Source: Mycolicibacter engbaekii (lineage in GTDB: Bacteria > Actinomycetota > Actinomycetes > Mycobacteriales > Mycobacteriaceae). Taken from it: a DNA stretch of 64,000 nucleotides. A program made the translations under genes and the position numbers. How positions within the stretch are numbered: the stretch's first letter is position 1; each line of letters begins with the position of its first letter. Of this stretch, positions 26,107 to 34,977 are shown in pieces. Below the pieces are notes generated by a model. That model saw only the letters and a program-made list of their open reading frames with translations. It was not told the DNA's origin and searched no databases. Location: positions 1 through 64,000 of the forward strand of contig NZ_LQOT01000069.1 in the NCBI RefSeq assembly GCF_002101585.1, written 5' to 3'.

Positions 26107-27615
26107 ATGCCCAAACTTTCTCGCAGCGATTGGTACGACCTAGCCCGCGACACCAACTGGACGTTTCGCTATGTGACCGAGGAGGAGGTGTTCCCCGAAG
26201 ACCTCTCCGGCACCCACCGGGTTCCCGCGGAGGCCTGGCTCAAGTGGGACGAGCCCTACAAAGTCGGCTACCGCGAGTACGTGCACAACCAGGTGACCAA
26301 GGACACCACCACCTACTCGCTGAAAAACGCCATCGGGCGGTCCAAGCTGTTCGAACAGCTCGACCCGGGCTGGAAGTCGGTCATCGTGGCGCACTACGGC
26401 GCCATCACCATGCCCGAATACCTGGCCTCCATCGGCGAAGCGCGAATGGGCCGGTTCGGTCGCTCGGCGGCGTGGCGCAACACCGCGACCTTCGGCACCC
26501 TCGACGAGGTCCGGCACGGTCAGATCCAGGCGTTCTTCCCCTACGGCCTGCTCGACAAAGAGCCGCGCGGTGACTGGGCGCTCAAGGCGTTCCACACCAA
26601 CAACTGGATCGTGCTGGCGGTGCGCTACCTGTTCGACGACATGTTCGTGGCCAACGACGCGCTGTCGATCGCGCTGCAGCTGACCTTCACCCTGGAGACC
26701 GGATTCACCAACCTGCAGTTCCTCGGGATGGCCGCCGACGCCATCGACGTCGGCGACCTGGAGTTCGGCGCCCTGATCAGTTCCATCCAGACCGACGAGG
26801 CGCGCCACGCCCAGCAGGGCGAGCCGACGATCAAGGTGCTCACCGATAGCGGCGAGGGTGCCTGGGGGCAGTTCCTGATCGACCACATGTTCTGGCGGTC
26901 GTGGCGCGTCTTCGCGCTGCTGACGGGTCTGTCGATGGATTACTACACCCCGCTGGAAAGCCGGCGAATGAGCTTCAAAGAGTTCATCGAAGACTGGGTG
27001 GTCAAGCAGTTCGCCGACCAGTTCCGTGACTATGGACTCGAATTGCCTTGGTACTGGGAAGAATTCATCAACGAACTGACCTGGTACCACCACGCTATCC
27101 ATCTGGGCGTGTGGTACTACCGACCCACGGTGTGGTGGAACCCCGACGCCGGGGTCTCCGAGGAGGAGCGGCTGTGGCTGGAGGAGAAGTACCCCGGCTG
27201 GAACCGTGACTTCGGCAAGCACTGGGACGTCATTACCGACAACATCCGCAACGGCGACATCGCCGCCACGTTGCCCGAAACCCTGCCGATCACCTGCAAC
27301 CTGTGCCAACTGCCCATCGTGCGCGCCGCCGGGGTGATCGTCGGCGCCCACACCGATGCGGCCCCGCTGACGCACGTGCACAACGACCGCAAGTACCTGT
27401 TCTGCTCGGAGCCCTGCCGGTGGGTCTTCACCCAGCGGCCCGACCGCTTCGCCGGTCACCAGTCGCTGATCGACCGGGTGCTCTCCGGTGAGATCAGCCC
27501 TCCCGACCTGGGGACCGTCTTGCAGTACTTCGGGCTCTCGGCCGAAGAACAGGGCCAAGACGCCGACAACTACCGGTGGGCACAGCAGGGTGCCCGCCCA
27601 GGATCGAAGGGCTGA
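26107..27615 (+). CDS. Toluene/alkene-type diiron monooxygenase hydroxylase, alpha subunit
   Basis: The 502-residue catalytic subunit of a four-component soluble diiron monooxygenase, related to TmoA of toluene-4-monooxygenase and IsoA of isoprene monooxygenase. Diiron ligands match T4MO numbering exactly: E104, E134, H137 (DEVRH), E197, E231, H234 (DEARH), with the proton-relay threonine T201 in LETGFTN. The C-terminal part has CNLCQLP and FCSEPCRWVF, a YHS/TRASH-like four-cysteine element. ATG 26107 has GAGGA 6 nt upstream. It is the first of five genes (alpha, gamma, ferredoxin, effector, beta). The substrate, aromatic or alkene, is not decided by sequence. Confidence 0.93.
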   Translation: MPKLSRSDWYDLARDTNWTFRYVTEEEVFPEDLSGTHRVPAEAWLKWDEPYKVGYREYVHNQVTKDTTTYSLKNAIGRSKLFEQLDPGWKSVIVAHYGAITMPEYLASIGEARMGRFGRSAAWRNTATFGTLDEVRHGQIQAFFPYGLLDKEPRGDWALKAFHTNNWIVLAVRYLFDDMFVANDALSIALQLTFTLETGFTNLQFLGMAADAIDVGDLEFGALISSIQTDEARHAQQGEPTIKVLTDSGEGAWGQFLIDHMFWRSWRVFALLTGLSMDYYTPLESRRMSFKEFIEDWVVKQFADQFRDYGLELPWYWEEFINELTWYHHAIHLGVWYYRPTVWWNPDAGVSEEERLWLEEKYPGWNRDFGKHWDVITDNIRNGDIAATLPETLPITCNLCQLPIVRAAGVIVGAHTDAAPLTHVHNDRKYLFCSEPCRWVFTQRPDRFAGHQSLIDRVLSGEISPPDLGTVLQYFGLSAEEQGQDADNYRWAQQGARPGSKG

Positions 27616-27619
27616 GACC

Positions 27620-27871
27620 ATGGCGCTGCTTCCCCTGACCGCGCTGTTCGAGGGCGACGTGCTCGAACTGCTCATCCCCGTCGACGACGCCGACACCGTC
27701 GACGCCGTCAGCGCGGCGATCGCCCACCATGTGGTCGGACACCGCGTCGCCAAACGCGATGCCCCGATCCGACTGCGGCACAACGGAAATGTGCTGGACC
27801 CGGCGTTGGCGATCGGTGCCGCCGGTGTCGGTCCACTGGACCACGTCGAGGTCTTCTATGACCAGCGTTAG
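27620..27871 (+). CDS. Monooxygenase hydroxylase gamma subunit (TmoB-like)
   Basis: This 83-residue small subunit has a ubiquitin-like fold in the T4MO family. It shows the typical start ALLPLTALFEGDVLELLIPVDDADTVDAV and the end VEVFYDQR. It begins 4 bp after the alpha stop and overlaps the ferredoxin gene by 14 bp, so it is tightly coupled. Confidence 0.9.
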   Translation: MALLPLTALFEGDVLELLIPVDDADTVDAVSAAIAHHVVGHRVAKRDAPIRLRHNGNVLDPALAIGAAGVGPLDHVEVFYDQR

Positions 27872-28190
27872 CACCTGGACCCCGGTGGCCAGCCTCGACG
27901 AGCTCTGGGAGGGCGAGGTGGCCGAATTCGAGGTGGGCGATCGGCCGATCCTGATCGCGCACCTGCGCGGCGGAGAGATCCGTGCCTACGACGGACTGTG
28001 CCCGCACGCCGGATTCCCGCTGGCCGACGGCGACGTCGACGACGAGATCCTGACGTGCGGTGCGCACAGCTGGGAATTCGACCTGTCCACCGGCGCCGGG
28101 GTCAATCCCGCCAACTGCCGGCTGCGTAGCCATCCCGTTCGCCTCGAAGGCGACCAGATCGCCATCCTGCTCACCGAAGGAGACCACTGA
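27858..28190 (+). CDS. Rieske [2Fe-2S] ferredoxin of the monooxygenase (TmoC-like)
   Basis: The 110-residue electron carrier passes electrons to the hydroxylase. The Rieske ligands are CPHAG (Cys-x-His) near residue 48 and CGAHSWEFD (Cys-x2-His) near 67. Order and length match TmoC. The reductase that should feed it is not encoded in the window. Confidence 0.93.
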   Translation: MTSVSTWTPVASLDELWEGEVAEFEVGDRPILIAHLRGGEIRAYDGLCPHAGFPLADGDVDDEILTCGAHSWEFDLSTGAGVNPANCRLRSHPVRLEGDQIAILLTEGDH

Positions 28191-28498
28191 TGACCGCCGT
28201 GGAACAGGACAAGCTCGTCGGTCCGGTGGTGCGCGGCTTCGACCCTGACGTCGTCGCCGCCCTCACCGAGGCCATCTACGCCGACAACCCCGATGCGGAC
28301 ATCGCCATCGAGGACCACGCCGGATACGTCCGCATCCACGCCCCGCGGTTTTTGCGCGTCACCCGGGCGAGCCTGGAATCGGCTGCCGGCCAGGCATTCC
28401 CGCTGGCCACCCTGGAGCCGGCGCTGGTGGGCTTTGCCGGCCGGATCCGCTACGTCGGCGACGACGAACTGCACTGGTACTTGGACCGAGAGGACTGA
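28190..28498 (+). CDS. Monooxygenase effector (coupling) protein (TmoD-like)
   Basis: The 102-residue cofactor-less protein docks on the hydroxylase and tunes oxygen activation. The pattern VGPVVRGFDPDVVAALTEAIYADNPDADIAIEDHAGYVRIHAP is typical of the MmoB/TmoD family. Its ATG overlaps the ferredoxin stop by one base. Confidence 0.92.
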   Translation: MTAVEQDKLVGPVVRGFDPDVVAALTEAIYADNPDADIAIEDHAGYVRIHAPRFLRVTRASLESAAGQAFPLATLEPALVGFAGRIRYVGDDELHWYLDRED

Positions 28499-28501
28499 CA
28501 C

Positions 28502-29491
28502 ATGACCACCGCGAAAACCCGGCAGCTCAAGACCTGGAGCATCGCCGGCGACACCCGCCGCAAACCCACCGAATACGAGGCCGTCACCGGCCAGTTCCAC
28601 TATCACTTCAACCGCCAGCCGGCACCTTTCGACCTCGACCCCGGCAGCCCGATCAACCGGTGGTATCTCAAGCACCGCGAGGGCTCGCCGCTGCAGGCCG
28701 AAAGCTGGGAGGGTTTCCGCGATCCGGCCGCGCTGAACTACCGCCGCTACATCGCGTTGCAGCACGACCGCGAGGTCTACGCCGAAGGCGTGGTCGACCA
28801 CTACGAGGCACTCGATGCCGATCACGCCCTGGCGCCCGACTGGGTCGAAACACTGGGCCGCATCTACCTGCCCGCCCGCTATCTGTTCCACGTGCTGCAG
28901 ATCACCAGCCTTTACGTGGGGCAACTGGCGCCGAGCGCCTACATCACCAATGCGGCGTTCTTCCAGGCCGCCGACGAGCTGCGTGCTCTGCAGTGGATCG
29001 CCTACCGCGCCAAGTCGCTGTCGCTGAGCCACGACGTCGGATTGGCCAATATCGAAGCGACGCGGCGAATCTGGGAGACAGACGAGGCCTGGCAGCCGGC
29101 CCGGGAAGCGCTGGAACGCCTGCTGCTGGCCTATGACTGGGGAGAGGCCTTCACCGCGCTGAACCTGGTGATCAAGCCGGCGCTCGACGCGCTGTTCAAG
29201 GAGGCTTTCGCCGAGGTGGCCAACCTTCGCGGCGACGGGCTCACCGCGGCGCTGCTGCAGGAATCCCGGGTGGACACCACCCGCAATCAGGCCTGGAACG
29301 CCGCACTCGCCCGCTACGCGCTGGCCGCCAATCCCGCCAACCGCGCTGTCATCGAGGGCTGGATCGAGCACTGGCGCCCGCTCGCCGACCGTGCGGTGCA
29401 GGGCCTGGCTGCCGCACTGCCCGATCCGGACGGCGCCGTCGAGCGCACCGCGCGCTCGGTGGCCGCATTCACCGCCTCGTGGGCCGACTGA
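28502..29491 (+). CDS. Monooxygenase hydroxylase beta subunit (TmoE-like)
   Basis: The 329-residue structural subunit is homologous to the alpha fold but lacks the iron ligands. It starts TRRKPTEYEAVTGQFHYHF-like sequence near residue 18 and has IALQHDREVYAEGVVDHYEALDAD near 85. It ends the operon; no TmoF-type reductase follows. A hairpin covers its stop codon, facing the convergent encapsulin gene. Confidence 0.92.
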   Translation: MTTAKTRQLKTWSIAGDTRRKPTEYEAVTGQFHYHFNRQPAPFDLDPGSPINRWYLKHREGSPLQAESWEGFRDPAALNYRRYIALQHDREVYAEGVVDHYEALDADHALAPDWVETLGRIYLPARYLFHVLQITSLYVGQLAPSAYITNAAFFQAADELRALQWIAYRAKSLSLSHDVGLANIEATRRIWETDEAWQPAREALERLLLAYDWGEAFTALNLVIKPALDALFKEAFAEVANLRGDGLTAALLQESRVDTTRNQAWNAALARYALAANPANRAVIEGWIEHWRPLADRAVQGLAAALPDPDGAVERTARSVAAFTASWAD

Positions 29492-29511
29492 CCGCGAGAG
29501 GGTCAGTCGGC
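29483..29511. terminator. 11-bp perfect hairpin over the monooxygenase operon stop
   Basis: Bases 29483-29493 pair perfectly with 29501-29511 around a 7-nt loop. The TGA stop of the beta subunit lies in the left arm. It sits between convergent operons (next stop at 29526) and can end both. Confidence 0.65.
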
Positions 29512-29525
29512 GGGCCGGGACCCGG

Positions 29526-30323
29526 CTAGCCGGTCAGCGCGACAGCGGCCTCGGCGGTGTAGCACAGGAACGTGAAGGTCTCCTCCAGGTAGAGCTCCAC
29601 GTTGTCGGCGTCGTGATACAGGTAGCCGATCGCCACGTCGGTGCCCAACCGCAGGTCGAAATCGCCGCCACGCGTGGTCAACACGAATGCGCCGTCGATC
29701 GCCGGTGCCCAGATGATGTCGCCGGTCACCAGCCGGCGCAGGTGCTCCAGGATCGGATAACCGTGATCGGAGGTCTCGCTGACCTTGGTGTAGGTGTCGG
29801 CCGACAGCAGCACCGAGTAGGGACCGTCCACCCCGGCCAGCCGCAGCGCGGAGAGCGCTTGGCTGACCACATCCGGGATGTCGCGCGGGTCCTCGGGCAG
29901 CGTCAACTCCGGGTTCGAGCTGGCGCTGCGGATGCCCTCCACGGCGGCGTCCGGGTAGCCGCCGAAGACGATCCGGTCCTCGGCGAAGGCCAGCTTCTTG
30001 GCCGCGGCCTTGACCGGGTCCCAGTCTGCGTCCTGCGAGCCCCGCTCCACGTCGTCGATCTCTTCCCGCGACAGGGTGAACGGAACCCGAAGGCGCACCA
30101 GCGGTCTGCTGTCCCGCAGAGCTGCCTGGACCCCGTCGGCCGGGGCGCCGATGCCGGTCAGCCGGCCGGTGCCCACCGCCGCCGCTGTGGGGCCGGCCGG
30201 CTCGCTGACGTCGACCACCCGACGCCCGGCGATGTGTCGCTTGAACGTGCGGGCCGCCTCCTGCTCGATGTCGGCCCAGGCCGCGTCGGTGACGGGGGCC
30301 AGATTGCGATACAGGTTGTTCAT
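29526..30323 (-). CDS. Encapsulin nanocompartment shell protein (Cfp29-like)
   Basis: The 265-residue HK97-fold shell protein assembles into a ~60-mer cage for cargo enzymes. It starts MNNLYRNLAPVTDAAWADIEQEAARTFKRHIAGRRVVDV and ends in ETFTFLCYTAEAAVAL, close to the Cfp29 pattern. The gene follows the DyP gene with a 4-bp overlap, the usual cargo-shell operon, matching Rv0798c-Rv0799c. Confidence 0.95.
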   Translation of the reverse strand: MNNLYRNLAPVTDAAWADIEQEAARTFKRHIAGRRVVDVSEPAGPTAAAVGTGRLTGIGAPADGVQAALRDSRPLVRLRVPFTLSREEIDDVERGSQDADWDPVKAAAKKLAFAEDRIVFGGYPDAAVEGIRSASSNPELTLPEDPRDIPDVVSQALSALRLAGVDGPYSVLLSADTYTKVSETSDHGYPILEHLRRLVTGDIIWAPAIDGAFVLTTRGGDFDLRLGTDVAIGYLYHDADNVELYLEETFTFLCYTAEAAVALTG

Positions 30324-31333
30324 GAGATTCCTTTCAGGCTGCCGATATTCAGGGAGCCCCCAGACGCGGGCTCGGCGGGCTGCGCCGGGCTCGGGGCCGG
30401 CCGGCCCGGGAGCGGCGGCGGACCGTCGAGGAAATCTGCGGTGGGAGTGAAGAACATGCCGCCGGTGACGGCGGTCGAGAAATCCAGAATGCGGTCGGTA
30501 TTGCCGGGCGGGTCCCCGAAGAACATGTTGTGCAACATCCGCTCGGTCACCGCTGGACTGCGGGAATAGGCGATGTAGTAGGTGCCGGACTCGCCGGTGC
30601 CCACCGAGCCGAACGGCATGTTGTGCCGCACGATGTCCAGGTCGTTGCCGTCGTCGTCGGTGATCGCGTTCAGCGCGATGTGGGAGTTGGCCGGCTTGTC
30701 CGCCTCGTCGAACTCGATGTCGTCGGCCTTGGTGCGGCCGATCACCCGTTCCTGCTCGGTGACCGGCAACGCCTCCCAGGCCGCCATGTCGTGCAGGTAC
30801 TTCTGGATGTGGACATAGGACCCGCCGGCGAAGTCGGGGTCCTCGTCTCCGATTGCCGTGGCCTCGCAGGCCGCCTCGTCGACCGGGTTCTCGGTGCCGT
30901 CGACGAAGCCGAGCAGATCGCGGTTGTCGAAGAACCGGAAGCCGTGCACCTCGTCGACCACGGTGATCGCACCGGCCATCGCCTTGACGATTCGTCCGGC
31001 CAGCTCGAAGCAGACGTCGAGGGTCTCGCCCTTGATGTGGAACAGCAGGTCCCCCGGGGTGGCCGGCGCGGTGTGACGGGGACCGGCCAGCTCGACGAAC
31101 GGATGCAGGTGCGCCGGCCGGGGCCCGGCGAACAGCCGGTCCCAGGCGTCGGACCCGATCGAAGTCACCACCGACAGCCGCTTGGTCGGGTCGCGGAAGC
31201 CGATCGCCCGGGCGAAGCCCGCCACCGCCGGCAACGCGTCATGCACCACCGCCTCGCCACCCTCGTCGATGGTGGACACCAGGAAAATGGCCGCACAGGT
31301 CAGGGGAGTGGTGACGGGCTGAGCAGTCGGCAC
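30320..31333 (-). CDS. DyP-type heme peroxidase, encapsulin cargo
   Basis: The 337-residue peroxidase has the distal-pocket motif GFVDGTENP (~150) and a likely proximal heme His in IVRHNMPFG (~228). A Pro/Ala-rich linker ends in GGSLNIGSLKGIS; SLNIGSLKG is a classic encapsulin targeting peptide. It is therefore almost certainly packed inside the shell encoded downstream. The 5' side faces pepC across a 51-bp divergent gap. Confidence 0.95.
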   Translation of the reverse strand: MPTAQPVTTPLTCAAIFLVSTIDEGGEAVVHDALPAVAGFARAIGFRDPTKRLSVVTSIGSDAWDRLFAGPRPAHLHPFVELAGPRHTAPATPGDLLFHIKGETLDVCFELAGRIVKAMAGAITVVDEVHGFRFFDNRDLLGFVDGTENPVDEAACEATAIGDEDPDFAGGSYVHIQKYLHDMAAWEALPVTEQERVIGRTKADDIEFDEADKPANSHIALNAITDDDGNDLDIVRHNMPFGSVGTGESGTYYIAYSRSPAVTERMLHNMFFGDPPGNTDRILDFSTAVTGGMFFTPTADFLDGPPPLPGRPAPSPAQPAEPASGGSLNIGSLKGIS

Positions 31334-31384
31334 AGTATCGACCCTAACGCCCCAATCGGCGTTGCGATGGGAAAGACTTGAGCC

Positions 31385-32650
31385 ATGGCTGCCACCGCGA
31401 CCGGATTGTGCGAGTTCATCGATGCCTCACCCTCGCCGTTCCATGTCTGTGCGAGCGTCGCCGAACGCCTGCGGGCCGCCGGTTACACCGAGATCGCCGA
31501 GACCGACCGATGGCCCGCCCAGCCCGGGCGGTACTTCACCGTCCGGGCCGGTTCGCTGATCGCCTGGGACGGCGGGGCGACGGATCCCGGGGCGCCGTTC
31601 CGCGTGGTGGGTGCGCACACCGACAGCCCCAACCTGCGGGTCAAGCAACATCCCGACCGGGAGGTCGCCGGTTGGCATCTGGTGGCGCTGGAGCCCTACG
31701 GCGGCGCCTGGCTGAACTCGTGGCTGGACCGCGACCTGGGCGTCAGCGGGCGGCTCTCGGTGCGCGGCGCAGGCTCGGCGATCAGCCAGCACCTGGTCCG
31801 GATCGACGAACCGATTCTGCGGGTTCCCCAGCTGGCGATCCACCTGGCCGCCGACCGCGCCGCGGTCGCGCTGGACCCGCAACGCCACCTCAACGCGGTG
31901 TGGGGCGCGGGCGGCCCGGCCCGCGACTTCCTGCGCTACGTCTCCGAACGCGCCGGTGTCGAACGCGCCGACGTGCTCGGCTTCGACCTGATGACCCACG
32001 ATCTGGCGCCGGCGACGGTGACCGGGGTGGACCGGCAGTTCGTCAGTGCGCCCCGGTTGGACAACCAGGCCAGCTGCTACGCCGGGTTGGAAGCCCTGCT
32101 GGCCGCCCGGCCCGGGCGCTACCTTCCGGTGCTGGCGCTGTTCGACCACGAGGAGGTGGGGTCGACCTCGGATCACGGTGCGCAATCGGATCTGCTGCCC
32201 ACGGTCCTGGAGCGGATCACCCTGGCCGCCGGCGGGGACCGTGAGGACTTCCTGCGCCGACTGACCGCCTCCACCATGGCCTCGGCGGACATGGCACATG
32301 CCACCCACCCCAACTACCCGGACCGTCACGAACCGGGTCATCTGATCGCGGTCAACGCCGGCCCCGTTCTGAAGGTGCAGCCCAACCTGCGCTACGCCAC
32401 CGACGGCCGTACCGCGGCCACCTTCGCGCTGGCCTGCGACCAGGCCGGGGTGGCGCTGCAACGCTACGAGCACCGCGCGGACCTGCCCTGCGGCTCGACC
32501 ATCGGTCCGATGAGCGCCGCAGGCACCGGCATACCCACTGTCGACGTGGGCGCTGCGCAGCTGGCCATGCATTCGGCGCGGGAGCTGATGGGTGCCAGTG
32601 ACGTGGCCGCCTACGCCGCGGCTCTGACGGCCTTCCTGGCGCCGCAGTGA
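31385..32650 (+). CDS. pepC: M18 family aminopeptidase
   Basis: The 421-residue zinc aminopeptidase shows metal-site segments GAHTDSPNLRVK (~78), LFDHEEVGS (~255) and THPNYPDRHEPGH (~305). These are typical of M18 enzymes that remove N-terminal acidic or neutral residues. Matches Rv0800. ATG 31385 is supported by family start ATATGLCEFIDASPSPFH. Confidence 0.94.
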   Translation: MAATATGLCEFIDASPSPFHVCASVAERLRAAGYTEIAETDRWPAQPGRYFTVRAGSLIAWDGGATDPGAPFRVVGAHTDSPNLRVKQHPDREVAGWHLVALEPYGGAWLNSWLDRDLGVSGRLSVRGAGSAISQHLVRIDEPILRVPQLAIHLAADRAAVALDPQRHLNAVWGAGGPARDFLRYVSERAGVERADVLGFDLMTHDLAPATVTGVDRQFVSAPRLDNQASCYAGLEALLAARPGRYLPVLALFDHEEVGSTSDHGAQSDLLPTVLERITLAAGGDREDFLRRLTASTMASADMAHATHPNYPDRHEPGHLIAVNAGPVLKVQPNLRYATDGRTAATFALACDQAGVALQRYEHRADLPCGSTIGPMSAAGTGIPTVDVGAAQLAMHSARELMGASDVAAYAAALTAFLAPQ

Positions 32651-32666
32651 GCCGAAATCAGTGCCA

Positions 32667-32672
32667 TACACT
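32667..32672 (+). promoter_or_regulatory. -10 box of purL, leaderless candidate
   Basis: TACACT ends 6 nt before GTG 32679. It supports that start over GTG 32661, which would lie upstream of this box. Confidence 0.45.
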
Positions 32673-32678
32673 GAGCCC

Positions 32679-34967
32679 GTGACGTCCCTGACCACGCCGG
32701 ACACCGTCGAACACGCCGCGGCGACGCCAGATCACCCGCAACCGTTCGCCGAGCTGGGCCTCAAAGACGACGAATACCAGCGCATCCGCGACATCCTGGG
32801 CCGCCGCCCCACCGACGCCGAACTGGCCATGTACTCGGTGATGTGGAGCGAGCACTGCTCCTACAAGTCCTCCAAGGTGCACCTGCGCTACTTCGGGGAG
32901 ACCACCACCGACGAGATGCGCCAGGCGATGCTGGCCGGTATCGGCGAGAACGCCGGCGTCGTCGACATCGGCGACGGCTGGGCGGTCACCTTCAAGGTGG
33001 AGTCGCACAACCACCCGTCCTACGTGGAGCCCTACCAGGGAGCGGCCACCGGCGTGGGGGGCATCGTGCGCGACATCATGGCCATGGGTGCCCGCCCGGT
33101 CGCGGTGATGGACCAGCTGCGCTTCGGCGCCGCCGACGCGCCCGACACCCGCCGGGTGCTCGACGGGGTGGTACGCGGCATCGGCGGCTACGGCAACTCG
33201 CTGGGTCTGCCCAACATCGGCGGCGAGACGGTCTTCGACCCCTGCTATGCGGGCAACCCGTTGGTCAACGCGCTGTGCGTCGGCGTGCTGAAGAAGGAAG
33301 ACCTGCACCTGGCGTTCGCCTCCGGCGCCGGCAACAAGATCATCCTGTTCGGGGCGCGGACCGGCCTGGACGGCATCGGTGGGGTGTCGGTGCTGGCATC
33401 GGACACTTTCGGTGGCGACGAGAGCGGTGCGGGCCGCAAGAAGCTCCCGTCGGTTCAGGTCGGCGATCCGTTCACCGAGAAGGTGCTCATCGAGTGCTGC
33501 CTGGAGCTGTACGCCGCCAAGCTGGTGGTCGGCATTCAGGACCTCGGCGGGGCCGGACTGTCTTGCGCGACTTCCGAGTTGGCCTCTGCCGGTGACGGCG
33601 GCATGGCGATTCAGCTGGAGAAGGTGCCGCTGCGCGCGGCGAACATGACCCCGGCGGAAGTGCTGTCCAGCGAGTCGCAGGAACGTATGTGCGCCGTGGT
33701 CGCCCCGGAGAACGTGGATGCCTTCATGGCGGTCTGCGCCAAGTGGGACGTGCTCGCCACGGTCATCGGCGAGGTGACCGACGGCGACCGGTTGCAGATC
33801 ACCTGGCACGGACAGACCGTCGTGGACGTGCCGCCGCGCACGGTGGCCCACGAAGGCCCGATCTATCACCGCCCGGTCGAGCGCCCGGAGACCCAGGACG
33901 CCCTGAACGCGGACCGCTCCGCGCGCCTGGTGCGCCCGGCGACCGGGGAGGAGCTGCGCGCGACGCTGCTTGCCCTGCTGGGCAGTCCGCACCTGTGCAG
34001 CAGGGCGTTCATCACCGAACAGTACGACCGGTACGTGCGCGGCAACACCGTGTTGGCCGAGCATGCCGACGGCGGGATGCTGCGGATCGACGAGACGTCC
34101 GGGCGCGGTATCGCGATCTCCACCGATGCCTCCGGCCGCTACACCAAGCTCGACCCCTACGCCGGCGCGCAGCTGGCGCTGGCCGAGGCCTACCGCAACG
34201 TGGCCGTCACCGGCGCCACGCCGATCGCCGTCACCAACTGCCTGAACTTCGGCTCGCCGGAAGACCCCGGGGTGATGTGGCAGTTCGCCGAGGCCGTCCG
34301 CGGTCTGGCCGACGGCTGTGCGGCACTGGGTATTCCGGTGACCGGCGGCAACGTGAGCTTCTACAACCAGACCGGCGCCACCCCCATCCACCCCACCCCG
34401 GTGGTCGGGGTGCTCGGCGTCATCGACGACGTCGCCCGGCGGATTCCGACCGCCTTCGGCGTCGAGCCCGGCGAGACGCTGATCCTGCTCGGCGACACCC
34501 GCGACGAGTTCGACGGATCGATCTGGGCGCAGGTGACCGGCGACCATCTCGGAGGACTGCCGCCCAAGGTCGACCTCGCGCGCGAGCAGCTGCTCGCCGA
34601 AGTTCTCAGCGCGGCATCGCGCGACGGTCTGGTGTCGGCCGCCCACGACCTGAGCGAAGGCGGGCTGATCCAGGCCGTGGTCGAATCGGCGATCGCCGGT
34701 GAGACCGGATGCCGCATCCTGCTTCCCGAAGACGCCGATCCGTTCGTCTTCCTGTTCTCCGAGTCGGCGGGCAGGGTGCTGGTGGCGGTGCCGCGCACCG
34801 AGGAGAGCCGGTTCCGTTCCATGTGCGAGGCGCGCGGCCTGCCGGCCACCCGCGTCGGCGTGGTCGACCAGGCGTCGCAGGAGCTGGACGTCCAGGGCCA
34901 GTTCACAGTGTCGCTGGCCGAGCTGCGCAGCACTTCGGAAGCAGTGCTGCCGGGGATCTTCGGATAA
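32679..34967 (+). CDS. purL: FGAM synthetase large subunit PurL
   Basis: The 762-residue ATP-dependent synthetase turns FGAR into FGAM with PurS and PurQ. Hallmarks include MWSEHCSYKSSKVHLRYFGETT (~52), KVESHNHPSYVEPYQGAATGVGGIVRDI (~107), GGETVFDPCY and the second half-domain GLSCATSELAS. GTG 32679 gives the N-terminus expected for the short mycobacterial form (TPDTVEHAAATPDHPQP). Matches Rv0803. Confidence 0.96.
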   Translation: MTSLTTPDTVEHAAATPDHPQPFAELGLKDDEYQRIRDILGRRPTDAELAMYSVMWSEHCSYKSSKVHLRYFGETTTDEMRQAMLAGIGENAGVVDIGDGWAVTFKVESHNHPSYVEPYQGAATGVGGIVRDIMAMGARPVAVMDQLRFGAADAPDTRRVLDGVVRGIGGYGNSLGLPNIGGETVFDPCYAGNPLVNALCVGVLKKEDLHLAFASGAGNKIILFGARTGLDGIGGVSVLASDTFGGDESGAGRKKLPSVQVGDPFTEKVLIECCLELYAAKLVVGIQDLGGAGLSCATSELASAGDGGMAIQLEKVPLRAANMTPAEVLSSESQERMCAVVAPENVDAFMAVCAKWDVLATVIGEVTDGDRLQITWHGQTVVDVPPRTVAHEGPIYHRPVERPETQDALNADRSARLVRPATGEELRATLLALLGSPHLCSRAFITEQYDRYVRGNTVLAEHADGGMLRIDETSGRGIAISTDASGRYTKLDPYAGAQLALAEAYRNVAVTGATPIAVTNCLNFGSPEDPGVMWQFAEAVRGLADGCAALGIPVTGGNVSFYNQTGATPIHPTPVVGVLGVIDDVARRIPTAFGVEPGETLILLGDTRDEFDGSIWAQVTGDHLGGLPPKVDLAREQLLAEVLSAASRDGLVSAAHDLSEGGLIQAVVESAIAGETGCRILLPEDADPFVFLFSESAGRVLVAVPRTEESRFRSMCEARGLPATRVGVVDQASQELDVQGQFTVSLAELRSTSEAVLPGIFG

Positions 34968-34977
34968 CCAGATCGGC

